Below are positions 23,176-32,403 of a stretch of 46,766 nt of DNA, one piece after another (within the stretch, counting starts at the first letter, position 1; every line of letters begins with the position of its first letter). The stretch lies in assembly GCA_919901565.1 (NCBI GenBank), contig CAKKPE010000005.1, forward strand, positions 1 through 46,766. Direction: 5' to 3'. Under the pieces are notes generated by a model. It was not told where the DNA came from. It searched no databases and saw only the letters and a program-made list of their open reading frames with translations. The DNA comes from a bacterium (lineage in GTDB: Bacteria > CG2-30-53-67). Made by a program: the position numbers and the translations under genes.

Positions 23176-23622
23176 ATGGCAACTCTAAAGAACCAGAAGG
23201 TCAAGATCATGATCCTGAAACCGGATTGTGATATCGACGTGAGTGACATGGACCGGATCTGCGAGATCATCGATCAGTACAGCGGCAAAGGATACACCTT
23301 CTCCATTCTGGACTTGGGGGCCGTCAGTCACGTGAACTTCCTGGGCCTGAGGCGGTTATCTCAGGCGGCCGTGCGGCAGCGCAAAGCAGGAGGCGGGCTC
23401 GCCCTGACCGGGATCAACGGGTATTTGAAAAACATCTTCCAGATCGTCGGGGTATACGGCGATTTCCAGTACGTGACAAGCTGCTCCACCGGGATTCAGA
23501 AGATCCAGGAGGATCAGCAGGTCCGGGACATTGATGTGGCCGTGATCAACGGCAAAAGCGTGAAGGGATTCGGCAGGCCGTTTGTGCATGCATCGGCGCT
23601 TCAGAAGTACAAAGAACAATAA
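23176..23622 (+). CDS. STAS-domain protein inside the dcw cluster
   Basis: 148 residues from the ATG at 23176, behind GGGAGGA. Residues about 10-110 form a STAS (anti-sigma-factor-antagonist) domain: FSILDLGAVSHVNFLGLRRL, then GGGLALTGINGYLKNIFQIVGV. Where SpoIIAA-like proteins carry D-S-S/T-G with the phosphorylated serine, this one has N53-F54-L55-G56, so standard switch phosphorylation looks absent. A C-terminal extension of about 35 residues (VRDIDVAVINGKSVKGFGRP onward) follows and is not familiar. It lies between mraZ and rsmH, 24 bp before rsmH, so it is co-transcribed with division genes. The role is unknown. Confidence 0.75.
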   Translation: MATLKNQKVKIMILKPDCDIDVSDMDRICEIIDQYSGKGYTFSILDLGAVSHVNFLGLRRLSQAAVRQRKAGGGLALTGINGYLKNIFQIVGVYGDFQYVTSCSTGIQKIQEDQQVRDIDVAVINGKSVKGFGRPFVHASALQKYKEQ

Positions 23623-23646
23623 CGGGAAGAAGAAGGTTTATGGTTC

Positions 23647-24588
23647 ATGCAGACAAGACACCGGCCGGTCATGCGGGAAGAGTCCTTATCCATTCTGGAT
23701 ATCAGGCCGGGCCGTGTCTATGTGGACGCGACCCTCGGGGACGGCGGTCACGCCGAAATGATGCTGAAAAAATCCTCTCCGGACGGGATCATCATAGGCA
23801 TCGACCGGGACCCCGAAGCGATTGCACGTGCTTCGGAAAGGTTTGGCCCTTTCAGAAACCGGATACAGGTCATCAAGGGGAATTTCCGGGATCTCTGCGG
23901 ACTGATACGGGAGGCCGGATTCGATTCAGTGGATGGTGTCTTGATGGATCTGGGAGTTTCCATGATTCAGGTTGTTACTCCCTCGCGCGGGTTCAGCTTT
24001 ATGCTGGACGCCCCGCTCGATATGCGGATGAATCCTGAGGAACCGGTCCCTACGGCCTACGATCTCGTGAATGGCGCAGGGATCGATCAACTCCGGAAGA
24101 TCCTTGTGGAATACGGGGAAGAGAAGAGATGGCGCTCGGTGGCATCGGCGATCCTGAAGGCAAGAGAAAAAGGTCCGGTCCGTACCACAAGAGAACTTGC
24201 AGGTTTGATAGAAAAGGCCCTTCCTGGTGCAAGGCGATACAAGATCCATCCCGCCACTCGGACATTCCAGGCCCTCCGGATCGCAGTCAATGATGAGTTG
24301 AATGCATTACGCGAAGGTCTGGAGGGGGCCGTGAAGATCCTCAAGTCAGGAGGCCGCCTCTGCGTGATCTCTTTTCATTCCCTCGAGGACAGGATTGTAA
24401 AACAGTTTTTCCATGCGCTGGAAAAGGGGTGTACCTGTCCTCCTGATATTCCTGTTTGTGCATGCGGAAAGTTACCCGTGCTCAGGCGGATGACTAAAAA
24501 GCCGGTCATGGCTTCGCCGCAGGAGGTTGAAAGCAACCCATGGGCACGAAGCGCTAAACTGAGGGCTGCAGAAAAAATAGAGAGGTAA
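23647..24588 (+). CDS. rsmH: 16S rRNA (cytosine-1402-N4) methyltransferase
   Basis: 313 residues. RsmH (MraW) methylates N4 of C1402 in the ribosomal P site. The motifs are RHRPVMREESLSIL at the start, YVDATLGDGGHAEMML (SAM motif I), GVLMDLGVSMIQV, RGFSFMLDAPLDMRMNP and the C-terminal VISFHSLEDRIVKQFF. A short insertion with Cys residues (CTCPPDIPVCACG), typical of many RsmH proteins, follows. GAAGG at 23632-23636 is about ten bases from the ATG. The gap to ftsL is 2 bp. Confidence 0.95.
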   Translation: MQTRHRPVMREESLSILDIRPGRVYVDATLGDGGHAEMMLKKSSPDGIIIGIDRDPEAIARASERFGPFRNRIQVIKGNFRDLCGLIREAGFDSVDGVLMDLGVSMIQVVTPSRGFSFMLDAPLDMRMNPEEPVPTAYDLVNGAGIDQLRKILVEYGEEKRWRSVASAILKAREKGPVRTTRELAGLIEKALPGARRYKIHPATRTFQALRIAVNDELNALREGLEGAVKILKSGGRLCVISFHSLEDRIVKQFFHALEKGCTCPPDIPVCACGKLPVLRRMTKKPVMASPQEVESNPWARSAKLRAAEKIER

Positions 24589-24590
24589 CC

Positions 24591-24947
24591 ATGAAAAACA
24601 GTTCAGGGGTTCTGCTCGGGTCTCAAAGGATAGATGTCTTTTCCAAGAAGAAGACCGACCGGATACAGATGCACTGGTCCTATCTGTTCGTGGTCCTGTT
24701 TTGTATCTTCGTCGGAATTTTCGCAGTATGGGAAAGGGTACAGTACGTCGGTATCGGATATGACATCCAGGTCATGAAACAGGAACATGAAAAGCTTCTC
24801 CAGGATAAGCGGGAGCTCCTTCTGGAATACAATACCTCGATTTCCCTGGACAAGGTTGAAGAACGGGCCCGGAAGGAATTAAGGATGCAGGTCCCGGCAG
24901 CGGATCAGATTTTTTATGTGAAGGAATCCAGGGGCAGGCAAAGGTAA
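24591..24947 (+). CDS. ftsL: Cell division protein FtsL
   Basis: 118 residues. A cytoplasmic basic N-terminus (about 1-25) leads to one membrane segment (SYLFVVLFCIFVGIFAVWERV, roughly 29-50). A periplasmic coiled coil (IQVMKQEHEKLLQDKRELLLEY, about 57-80) follows, then EERARKELRMQVPAADQIFYV, the usual FtsL end. FtsL forms a complex with FtsB and FtsQ and activates FtsW-FtsI. Sequence similarity in this family is low, so the call rests on topology and its place between rsmH and ftsI. The gap to ftsI is 102 bp. Confidence 0.9.
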   Translation: MKNSSGVLLGSQRIDVFSKKKTDRIQMHWSYLFVVLFCIFVGIFAVWERVQYVGIGYDIQVMKQEHEKLLQDKRELLLEYNTSISLDKVEERARKELRMQVPAADQIFYVKESRGRQR

Positions 24948-25049
24948 GCGCCGCGGCACCTTGTCCTTTCCCTGCCGGAAATATTGCAAGGTGCTTAAAG
25001 ATGCTGTTTATTCTCAGGTTCTGTAATCAGCCACGATTTAGAGGCGGGT

Positions 25050-26831
25050 ATGAAGGATTTTTTTAGTAATCGATATCGGCTCAAGGCCATGCTCGTCATG
25101 GTTGTTTTTGCTTGTGGATATGCGTCAGTGACCTACCGGCTCTATACCCTCCAGGTCCGGGACCATGCCTTGCTCAGAGACATGGCTGACAAGCAGCACA
25201 AGTGTACGCTGGAGATCGTTCCCAAGCGCGGCACGGTTTATGATGCAAAGATGCGTGAGCTGGCCATAAGCGTGGATACGGTCTCTGTCTATGCCGTCCC
25301 TCCGAAGGTGAAAGACAAAACCGCCGCGGCCGGTATCCTCGCAAAGATCACCGGCGAGGACCGTCGTAAAATCCTCAGGGAACTCCTGAAAACAAAAAGA
25401 CAATTTGTCTGGGTTGCAAGAAAACTCAATCCTGAAATTATAGAAAAGCTGGATAAAGCCAATCTGGATGGCGTATCGTTTCTTTACGAGAGCAGACGTT
25501 TTTATCCGAATCGGACCCTGGCTTCAGGGCTCCTCGGGTTTGTCGGACTGGACAACCAGGGCCTGGAGGGGATCGAGTTTCAGTACGACAACTATATCAA
25601 GGGCGAATCCGGATGGTTCATCGCCAGCGTGGATGCCAGGCGCCGAAAGATCATGGCCGAGGTGAAGGGGTATGTAGAGCCTTCCGGCGCCAACCACCTG
25701 GTTCTGACCATCGACAAGGTGATTCAGTATGTGGCCGAGGAAGAACTGAAGAAAGCGGTTCTGGAAAACAAGGCCCTGTCGGGTATGGCCGTGATGATGC
25801 GCCCATCCACAGGAGAAATCCTTGCCATGGCCAGCTATCCCGTGTTCAATCCCAACGAGTTTCAGGATTCCCGGCCTCAGGACCGCAAAAACCTGGGCAT
25901 CATCGATGCCTTTGAGCCCGGATCTACCTTCAAGCTCATTACCCTGTCTACAGCACTTGACCAGGGAGCTGTAAGACCCGATGATATCTTCTTCTGCGAA
26001 AACGGGGCCTATCATTTCCGCACCACGGTCTATCATGATACACATGAGTACGGCTGGCTCTCGGTGGGCCAGGTCCTGCAGCTAAGCAGCAATATCGGGG
26101 CCATCAAGATCGGCGAGAGATTGAAGGAAAACAACTTTTATTCCTCCATTAAAAATTTCGGTTTCGGAGAAAAGACCAGGGTGGACCTTCCCGGGGAATC
26201 CGCCGGCATGGTCCGGCCCGTCTCCAAATGGTCCGGGCTCTCCATGGCCTCGATGTCCATGGGTCAGGAAATATCGGTCACGGCCCTGCAGCTCCTGACG
26301 GCCGTGTGCACCATTGCCAACAAGGGAGTCCGGATGCAGCCCTATGTGGTCTCGCAGGTCATCAACCCGGATGGGAAGATAGTCCTGGAGAACAAACCCA
26401 AGGTCGTGCGGAAGGTGATCTCCGACAAGACCGCTGAGTTTATGATCTCTTCCATGGAAGCGGTCACCAGCAAAGAGGGGACAGCCCCCCTCGCCGCTAT
26501 TCCAGGGTTCCGGGTTGGAGGCAAGACCGGAACGGCCCAGAAGTACGATTCTGCCATCGGCCGGTATTCCAACGATAAATATGTGAGTTCATTTGTGGGG
26601 GTTGTCCCCTCCAGGAATCCGGAAATTGCTCTGATTGTCGTGTTGAATGAACCCCGTGGCGCCGCCTACTACGGCGGTTATGTGGCTGCGCCGGCCTTCC
26701 GCAGGATTGCAGAAAGGACGCTCAGGTATCTTCGGGTAGCCCCTGAAGAGTCACCGGGATCCATCCTTTCCACAGCAGATGAAGCGCCGGTCTCCATCCG
26801 GAAGCTCAGCGGGAGCGGGTCATGCAGCTGA
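25050..26831 (+). CDS. ftsI: Septal penicillin-binding protein FtsI (PBP3) transpeptidase
   Basis: 593 residues. A membrane anchor (about 12-32) is followed by the pedestal domain with VPKRGTVYDAKMRELAISV, then the transpeptidase. Active-site motifs are S292-TF-K295 (GSTFKLIT), SSN at 346-348 and K492-T-G (GKTGTAQ). No PASTA domains are seen, so it is the division enzyme rather than a spore or sensing type. It cross-links septal peptidoglycan together with FtsW, encoded 5.6 kb downstream. The last 10 bases overlap murE, so the two are coupled. Confidence 0.95.
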   Translation: MKDFFSNRYRLKAMLVMVVFACGYASVTYRLYTLQVRDHALLRDMADKQHKCTLEIVPKRGTVYDAKMRELAISVDTVSVYAVPPKVKDKTAAAGILAKITGEDRRKILRELLKTKRQFVWVARKLNPEIIEKLDKANLDGVSFLYESRRFYPNRTLASGLLGFVGLDNQGLEGIEFQYDNYIKGESGWFIASVDARRRKIMAEVKGYVEPSGANHLVLTIDKVIQYVAEEELKKAVLENKALSGMAVMMRPSTGEILAMASYPVFNPNEFQDSRPQDRKNLGIIDAFEPGSTFKLITLSTALDQGAVRPDDIFFCENGAYHFRTTVYHDTHEYGWLSVGQVLQLSSNIGAIKIGERLKENNFYSSIKNFGFGEKTRVDLPGESAGMVRPVSKWSGLSMASMSMGQEISVTALQLLTAVCTIANKGVRMQPYVVSQVINPDGKIVLENKPKVVRKVISDKTAEFMISSMEAVTSKEGTAPLAAIPGFRVGGKTGTAQKYDSAIGRYSNDKYVSSFVGVVPSRNPEIALIVVLNEPRGAAYYGGYVAAPAFRRIAERTLRYLRVAPEESPGSILSTADEAPVSIRKLSGSGSCS

Positions 26832-28279
26832 ATGAACTTCTGGAGGTCCTTACGGATACTGAGGTCGTAGAAAAGACAGCAGGCATTGAGGTGAGCGGTA
26901 TAACGGATGATTCCAGGGAGACCGGGCCCGGGTTCCTGTTTGTGGCCCTTAAAGGGGTGCACACCGACGGCCTGGTCCATGTTTCCAAGGCTGAAGAGAG
27001 AGGAGCCGTGGCGGTCATTTCGGAAAAGAAGCTGGATCTGCATCGGGCCGTAGGGATCACCGTTCCGGATTCCTTGGATGCGCTGGCAAAGGTTTCAGCA
27101 CACTTCTATGGCTATCCCTCGGGGAAGATGACCATGGTCGGTATCACCGGCACCAATGGAAAGACAACCACCTCTCTGCTGATTCAGAACATCCTCCGGG
27201 AGGCCGGGAAAAAACCGGGGCTGATCGGAACCATCCGGTACGAGGCCGGGGATGAGATATTGCCGGCCCCCAATACCACGCCAAATGCGCTGCGTGTGCA
27301 GTCCCTCCTGAACCGGATGCATGAAAAGGGTATGGATGCCTGTGTCATGGAGGTCTCCTCCCATGCCCTGGCGCTCGGGCGGGTCCAAGGGTGCCGTTTC
27401 GACACGAGGGTCATGACCAATCTGACCAGGGATCATCTGGATTTCCATGGGACCATGGAATCCTATTACGAAGCCAAGCGGAGGCTCTTTACGGAATACT
27501 TTGCAAAACCGGGAGCGGCTTCCGTGCTTAATATCGACGACCCCTGGGGGGAACGATTGATCAGGGAGTGTCCCGGGCCGGTCTGGTCTTTCGGAGTGCA
27601 CAAGGATGCGGACTTCCGGGCCATGGATCAGGAATGTTCGATCCATGGTCTTTGTTTTCGTGTCCGGACCCCGCGGGGGGAACTGGAGGTCAACTCTCCT
27701 CTGATCGGGGCCTATAACATCTACAACATTCTCAGCGCCGTGGCCGCGGGGTTCTCTCTGGGCATTCCGGACAAGGCCGTCCTTCAAGGGATTCAAGGGG
27801 TCTCCGGGGTCCCGGGACGGTTTGAAAAGATCCAGGGCCCCGGGTTCACGGCGGTGGTCGATTACGCCCATACCGACGACGCCCTGAAGAACCTGCTTGA
27901 GAACGCGAGAAAGCTCTGCACGGGGAGGCTCATCACCATCTTCGGGTGCGGCGGGGAGAGGGACCGGGGCAAGCGGCCCCTGATGGGAAGGGTGGCGGTT
28001 GAACTCTCCGACAGGGTGATCGTCACCTCGGACAACCCGCGTGCCGAAGATCCGGGAATGATCATCCGGGAGATTCTCTCCGGTATTCAGGGCACGGATG
28101 TCTCGGTCATCGAGGACCGAAGCCTTGCTATCCGGAAGGGTATTGAAGAGGCCCGTGACGGCGACATGGTGGTGGTGGCCGGTAAGGGGCATGAGGATTA
28201 TCAGATCATCGGGGATAGACGGTTTCACTTTGATGACCGTGAAGAAGTGAGGAACGCTATCCGGAAACGGGGTCTATGA
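26822..28279 (+). CDS. murE: UDP-MurNAc-L-Ala-D-Glu:meso-DAP ligase
   Basis: 485 residues. The Mur ligase layout is N-terminal uridine-binding, central ATPase and C-terminal domain. The P-loop is GITGTNGKTTT (107-117), and NLTRDHLDFHG follows. The motif DNPRAEDP (404-411) is that of MurE enzymes adding meso-diaminopimelate, as in Gram-negative bacteria, rather than lysine. GKGHEDYQIIGD is also conserved. The product is UDP-MurNAc tripeptide. The stop overlaps murF in an ATGA. Confidence 0.95.
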   Translation: MQLNELLEVLTDTEVVEKTAGIEVSGITDDSRETGPGFLFVALKGVHTDGLVHVSKAEERGAVAVISEKKLDLHRAVGITVPDSLDALAKVSAHFYGYPSGKMTMVGITGTNGKTTTSLLIQNILREAGKKPGLIGTIRYEAGDEILPAPNTTPNALRVQSLLNRMHEKGMDACVMEVSSHALALGRVQGCRFDTRVMTNLTRDHLDFHGTMESYYEAKRRLFTEYFAKPGAASVLNIDDPWGERLIRECPGPVWSFGVHKDADFRAMDQECSIHGLCFRVRTPRGELEVNSPLIGAYNIYNILSAVAAGFSLGIPDKAVLQGIQGVSGVPGRFEKIQGPGFTAVVDYAHTDDALKNLLENARKLCTGRLITIFGCGGERDRGKRPLMGRVAVELSDRVIVTSDNPRAEDPGMIIREILSGIQGTDVSVIEDRSLAIRKGIEEARDGDMVVVAGKGHEDYQIIGDRRFHFDDREEVRNAIRKRGL

Positions 28280-29703
28280 TCTTTATGACATCAGATGTTT
28301 TGCAGGCCACGGGTGGTAAACTGATGAGAGGGAGGGACAACCTCCGCTTCTCAGGGGTTTCCATTGATTCGAGGAAAATCCGCGATGGGGAGCTCTTTGT
28401 GGCCATTAGCGGAGAACGTTTTGACGGGCATGATTTCTGTGAAGAGGTTCTGGGGAAAGGGGCGCTGGGTGTGATGGTCCAGGAAGGATGGGAGCCTTCC
28501 AGCGAAGGCCTTTTTAAGGAGCCTGCTGCGGATCGGAATATGATCTCGGTTCCGGATACCATCCGGGCGCTTCAGGATCTGGCCCATGCGCACCGTATGC
28601 GGCACAGGATCCCGGTTGTGGCTGTGACCGGGACCAATGGGAAGACTTCCACCAAGGAGATGATCTACAGCATCCTCAGTATCGGGCATCACGTTTTCCG
28701 TTCCCCTGGAAACCTGAACAATCATATCGGCGTACCCTTAAGTCTCTTCGGGGTCGAGAGGAAGACCGAGGCGGCTGTCCTGGAATTCGGCATGAGCGGC
28801 CCGGGGGAGATCCGCAGGCTGAGAGAGATCGCCCGTCCGGGCGTGGTGGTGATCACCAATGTTTCGGCCGCACACCTGATGACCCTCAGGACCGTGGAGG
28901 AGGTCGCCATGGCCAAGGGGGAGATTCTGGAAGAGATGGCCGGGGATGGCTGGGCCGTGCTGAACCGGGATGACCCGAGGGTCTATGCCATGCGGGACCG
29001 GGTCATAGGCAAAGTGATAACCTTTGGTTTGGAAAAAGGCGCGGATGTCACAGCGGAAGAGGTCCGGACAGAAGAAAGAGGAGTCCGCTTCAGGCTGAGG
29101 CACGGCGTGGAAGCGGCTGAGGTCAAACTGAATATTCCGGGCCTGCACCAGGTCTCAAATGCCCTGGCCGCGGCTGCCGCCGCCCTGGTTCTGGGAAGGC
29201 CGCTCTCCGTGATTGCCCATGGACTTTCCTCTTATCAATCCCTGGCTCAGCGATGGGAGACCTTCATCCTGTCCAACGGGGCCGCAGTGATCAACGACGC
29301 ATACAACGCGAACCCGGAATCCATGAAAGCGGCGATCCGGACCGTAGACGGCCTGGGGGCGGGAAGGAGGAACATCGCCGTGCTCGGGGACATGCTGGAG
29401 CTTGGGGCGTTCAGCGAAGAGGCACACAGGGCCATGGGACGGCTTGTTGTGGAAAGCTCCTTTGAGGTCCTGATCACCGTAGGCGAACACGCCGTCCGGA
29501 TCGCGGAAGAGGCGGAAAGCAGGGGAATGGACCCGAAAGGCATTATCAGATGCAGGAGCTGGGAGGACGCAGCGTTGAGACTCAGGCAAATCATGAAAGG
29601 CAACGACCGCATCCTGCTCAAGGGCTCAAGAAGGATGGGGCTGGAACGGATAGCCGAGGAGATGAAAAAAGCCGGGGCTGTCTCGGAAAGGGATAAGGAG
29701 TAG
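28276..29703 (+). CDS. murF: UDP-MurNAc-tripeptide:D-Ala-D-Ala ligase
   Basis: 475 residues. MurF adds the D-Ala-D-Ala dipeptide made by Ddl to complete the pentapeptide. The P-loop is TGTNGKTSTKEM, starting about residue 118. ISIDSRKIRDGELFVAI near the start, ALAAAAAALVLG, INDAYNANPESMKAAI and VLGDMLELGAFSEEAHR are characteristic of MurF. It overlaps murE by 4 bp (ATGA). After it comes a 173-bp gap with an AT-rich repeat before mraY. Confidence 0.95.
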   Translation: MIFMTSDVLQATGGKLMRGRDNLRFSGVSIDSRKIRDGELFVAISGERFDGHDFCEEVLGKGALGVMVQEGWEPSSEGLFKEPAADRNMISVPDTIRALQDLAHAHRMRHRIPVVAVTGTNGKTSTKEMIYSILSIGHHVFRSPGNLNNHIGVPLSLFGVERKTEAAVLEFGMSGPGEIRRLREIARPGVVVITNVSAAHLMTLRTVEEVAMAKGEILEEMAGDGWAVLNRDDPRVYAMRDRVIGKVITFGLEKGADVTAEEVRTEERGVRFRLRHGVEAAEVKLNIPGLHQVSNALAAAAAALVLGRPLSVIAHGLSSYQSLAQRWETFILSNGAAVINDAYNANPESMKAAIRTVDGLGAGRRNIAVLGDMLELGAFSEEAHRAMGRLVVESSFEVLITVGEHAVRIAEEAESRGMDPKGIIRCRSWEDAALRLRQIMKGNDRILLKGSRRMGLERIAEEMKKAGAVSERDKE

Positions 29704-29876
29704 GAAAGATCAAAAATAAAATATCAAAATGCAAAATGACAAATCAAAATGAAAAAATAATAAATAATAATCTGGGAGGCATATTCAGGAGAAGGATATT
29801 TTTGAATTTTGATATGTATTTTTGATATTTGATGTTTTATTTATTATACACTTTTGGATTCGGCAGGTAAACGAAA
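29704..29876. repeat. AT-rich imperfect inverted repeat between murF and mraY
   Basis: The left part (29707-29760) holds ATCAAAAATA and AAAATGACAAATCAAAAT. The right part (29800-29845) reads back as ATATCAAAAT and ATCAAAAATA on the other strand. The 18-mer is shared with the element before mraZ. A weak internal promoter for mraY could be TTGATA (29822-29827), 17 bases, TATACA (29845-29850); in so AT-rich a stretch this may be chance. Confidence 0.6.
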
Positions 29877-30959
29877 ATGCTCTATCATCTCCTATATCCC
29901 TTGCATGAGACCTACAAGTTCTTCAACGTATTCCGCTATATTACGTTCCGGACCGTGGTGGCCGCGCTGACCTCTCTTTTGATCAGTCTGGTTGTCGGCC
30001 CCTACCTGATCCGGTGGCTGACGCGGTACCATGTCGGGCAGCGGATCAGGAAACTCGGTCCCCAGGATCACCAGAAGAAGGCGGGAACGCCGACCATGGG
30101 CGGGGTCCTGATCATCGTCTCACTTTTTGTCTCCACGATTCTCTGGGCCGACCTGACCAATCGGTATGTCTGGCTGGTTTTGATTGCGACCCTGGGTTTC
30201 GGCCTGATCGGTTTCCTGGATGATTATCTGAAACTGATCCGGAACCGTTCTGAAGGGCTGCGCCCGAAACAGAAGTTTCTTTTCCAGGTACTGCTGGCCT
30301 TGATCATTGGTTTGATTCTGATCGTCTATTCCAACGACTCCATGACCACCAGGCTCCCACTCCCGTTTTTCAAGAGGGCCATGCCGGACCTCGGGTGGTT
30401 CTACCTTCCCTTTGCCATGCTTGTGATCATCGGGACCTCCAATGCCGTGAACCTGACAGACGGCCTGGACGGCCTGGCCATCGGCCCGGTCATGATATCC
30501 TCACTGGTCTATGCGATCATCGTCTATGCAGCAGGAAATGTGAAGTTTGCGGGCTATCTCCAGATCCCCTACGTCCATGGGTTGGGGGAGCTGACCCTGG
30601 TCTGTTTCAGCATGGCGGGCGCCAGCCTCGGATTTCTCTGGTTCAATACCTATCCGGCCTCGGTCTTCATGGGGGACATCGGGTCCCTGGCCCTGGGAGG
30701 GGCCCTGGGTACGGTGGCCGTGGTCAGTAAACACGAGATCCTCCTTGTTCTGGTGGGCGGGATTTTTGTGATTGAGGCCATGTCGGTCATCCTCCAGGTG
30801 GCGAGCTACAAACTTTTCGGGAAACGGCTCTTCCGCATGGCGCCGATCCATCATCACTTTGAATTGAAGGGATGGGCCGAGCCCAAGATCATCGTCCGGT
30901 TTTGGATCATCTCGATCATCCTGGCCCTGATGGCCCTCGGTACGTTAAAACTCCGTTAG
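29877..30959 (+). CDS. mraY: Phospho-MurNAc-pentapeptide translocase
   Basis: 360 residues, about ten membrane segments. MraY transfers phospho-MurNAc-pentapeptide from UDP to undecaprenyl phosphate, forming lipid I. Diagnostic elements are [17 protein letters not shown] near residue 65, [16 protein letters not shown], the active-site loop [27 protein letters not shown] and [22 protein letters not shown]. All catalytic aspartates seem to be in place. It is the first membrane step of the precursor pathway; murD and ftsW follow. Confidence 0.96.
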   Translation: MLYHLLYPLHETYKFFNVFRYITFRTVVAALTSLLISLVVGPYLIRWLTRYHVGQRIRKLGPQDHQKKAGTPTMGGVLIIVSLFVSTILWADLTNRYVWLVLIATLGFGLIGFLDDYLKLIRNRSEGLRPKQKFLFQVLLALIIGLILIVYSNDSMTTRLPLPFFKRAMPDLGWFYLPFAMLVIIGTSNAVNLTDGLDGLAIGPVMISSLVYAIIVYAAGNVKFAGYLQIPYVHGLGELTLVCFSMAGASLGFLWFNTYPASVFMGDIGSLALGGALGTVAVVSKHEILLVLVGGIFVIEAMSVILQVASYKLFGKRLFRMAPIHHHFELKGWAEPKIIVRFWIISIILALMALGTLKLR

Positions 30960-31013
30960 GGGCGCGGACGCAGCGGGGATTTACATGGTTCAGATCCTGT
31001 GAGTGAATTAAAA

Positions 31014-32375
31014 ATGATGGACATGACCGGGAAAAAAGTGGTGGTGGTCGGGCTGGCCCGTTCAGGGATTGCGGCCGCGAACCGGCTGCACGAGATGGGG
31101 GCGTCAGTCTTTGTGACCGACAGCAAGGAAAGGTCCATGCTAAACCATGCCATCGGGCAGCTCGCCCGGGGGATCCGCGTGGAGGCCGGGAATCATACGG
31201 AAGAAACCTTCGCTGACGCTGAGCTCGTGGTGGTCAGTCCCGGCGCCCCTCTGAATATCCCTCTGGTCATGAAGGCCAGGTCGAGGGGCGTGGACGTGAT
31301 CAGCGAGGTGGAACTGGCCTACCGGATCGGCGCCGGAAAATATATCGGGATTACCGGGACCAACGGAAAATCGACCACCACGTCTCTGATCGGGGAGATG
31401 ATGGCCAGGGCATACAGCGATGTGCGGGTCGGAGGGAATATCGGCCTCCCCCTTACAAACCTGGTCCAGGGGGCCACGGAAGAGACGATCTTTGTTGTGG
31501 AATTGAGCAGCTATCAGCTGGAAGGGATCGAGACGTTCAGGCCGGACGTGGCGATTCTCCTGAATATTACGCCGGACCATCTGGACCGCTACCCGGGCAT
31601 GGAGGAATATGCCCGGGCCAAGGCGAGGATATTTATGAATCAGACATCCAGTGACATCGCCGTAGTCAACAGGGATGACCCGTGGGTTACGGTCATGACT
31701 GCGGATCTGCGTTCCAGGGTGGTTCCCATTAGTTTGAACCGTAAGGTGGAAGGGGGGGTCTACTGTTCGGAAGGCAGGCTCATTTCCACCATTCCCCAGT
31801 CTGACGGAGTGATCATCGAAGTGGGGGAGATGAAGATCCAGGGTGTGCACAATATCGAAAATGCCGCAGCCGCTTCAGCAGCTGCCCTGGTTTCCGGATG
31901 CGGCCTGGATCCGGTCCGGGCGGCCCTCAAGGCATTTCCCGGTCTGCCGCACCGCATGGAGTTTGTAGACGAGATCCATGGCATATGTTTCATCAACGAT
32001 TCCAAGGGGACCAACATCGGGGCGATGATCCGTTCCATGCAGAGCCTGACCGGGGCCATCCATCTGATAGCCGGCGGGCGGGGAAAGGGGGCCGGGTACC
32101 ATCCCCTGCGTGAACTCATCTCCAAACGCGTCCAGACCCTGATCCTGATCGGCGAGGCTGCGGACGATATGGAACGGGACCTCAAAGGGACGACCGAGAT
32201 CCGGCGCGCCTCGACCATGCAGGAGGCGGTTCTGACCGGGTTTAAAAAGGCCCGCCGCGGGGAGTATGTGCTCCTCTCACCGGGGTGTGCCAGTTTTGAC
32301 ATGTTTACGGATTTTGAAGATCGGGGCAGGGTCTTTGCGTCGGAAGTGAAAAAGTTGAGAGAGTCAGAAGTTTAA
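31014..32375 (+). CDS. murD: UDP-MurNAc-L-Ala:D-glutamate ligase
   Basis: About 453 residues. MurD adds D-glutamate to UDP-MurNAc-L-alanine. GKKVVVVGLARSGIAAANRLHEMGA forms the uridine-binding domain, GITGTNGKSTTTSLIG (112-127) the P-loop, ITPDHLDRY the second motif and FINDSKGTNIGA the C-terminal one. LLSPGCASFDMFTDFEDRG is typical of MurD. The start is uncertain: I use the ATG at 31014; a GTG at 30999 is in frame and has no better site. Confidence 0.93.
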   Translation: MMDMTGKKVVVVGLARSGIAAANRLHEMGASVFVTDSKERSMLNHAIGQLARGIRVEAGNHTEETFADAELVVVSPGAPLNIPLVMKARSRGVDVISEVELAYRIGAGKYIGITGTNGKSTTTSLIGEMMARAYSDVRVGGNIGLPLTNLVQGATEETIFVVELSSYQLEGIETFRPDVAILLNITPDHLDRYPGMEEYARAKARIFMNQTSSDIAVVNRDDPWVTVMTADLRSRVVPISLNRKVEGGVYCSEGRLISTIPQSDGVIIEVGEMKIQGVHNIENAAAASAAALVSGCGLDPVRAALKAFPGLPHRMEFVDEIHGICFINDSKGTNIGAMIRSMQSLTGAIHLIAGGRGKGAGYHPLRELISKRVQTLILIGEAADDMERDLKGTTEIRRASTMQEAVLTGFKKARRGEYVLLSPGCASFDMFTDFEDRGRVFASEVKKLRESEV

Positions 32376-32403
32376 AGAAAAGGATGAGACATGAAAGGTA
32401 ATC

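Noticed and set aside
27095-28228. 377-codon minus-strand frame opposite murE
   Set aside because: Same reason: antisense to a gene with all Mur ligase motifs intact.
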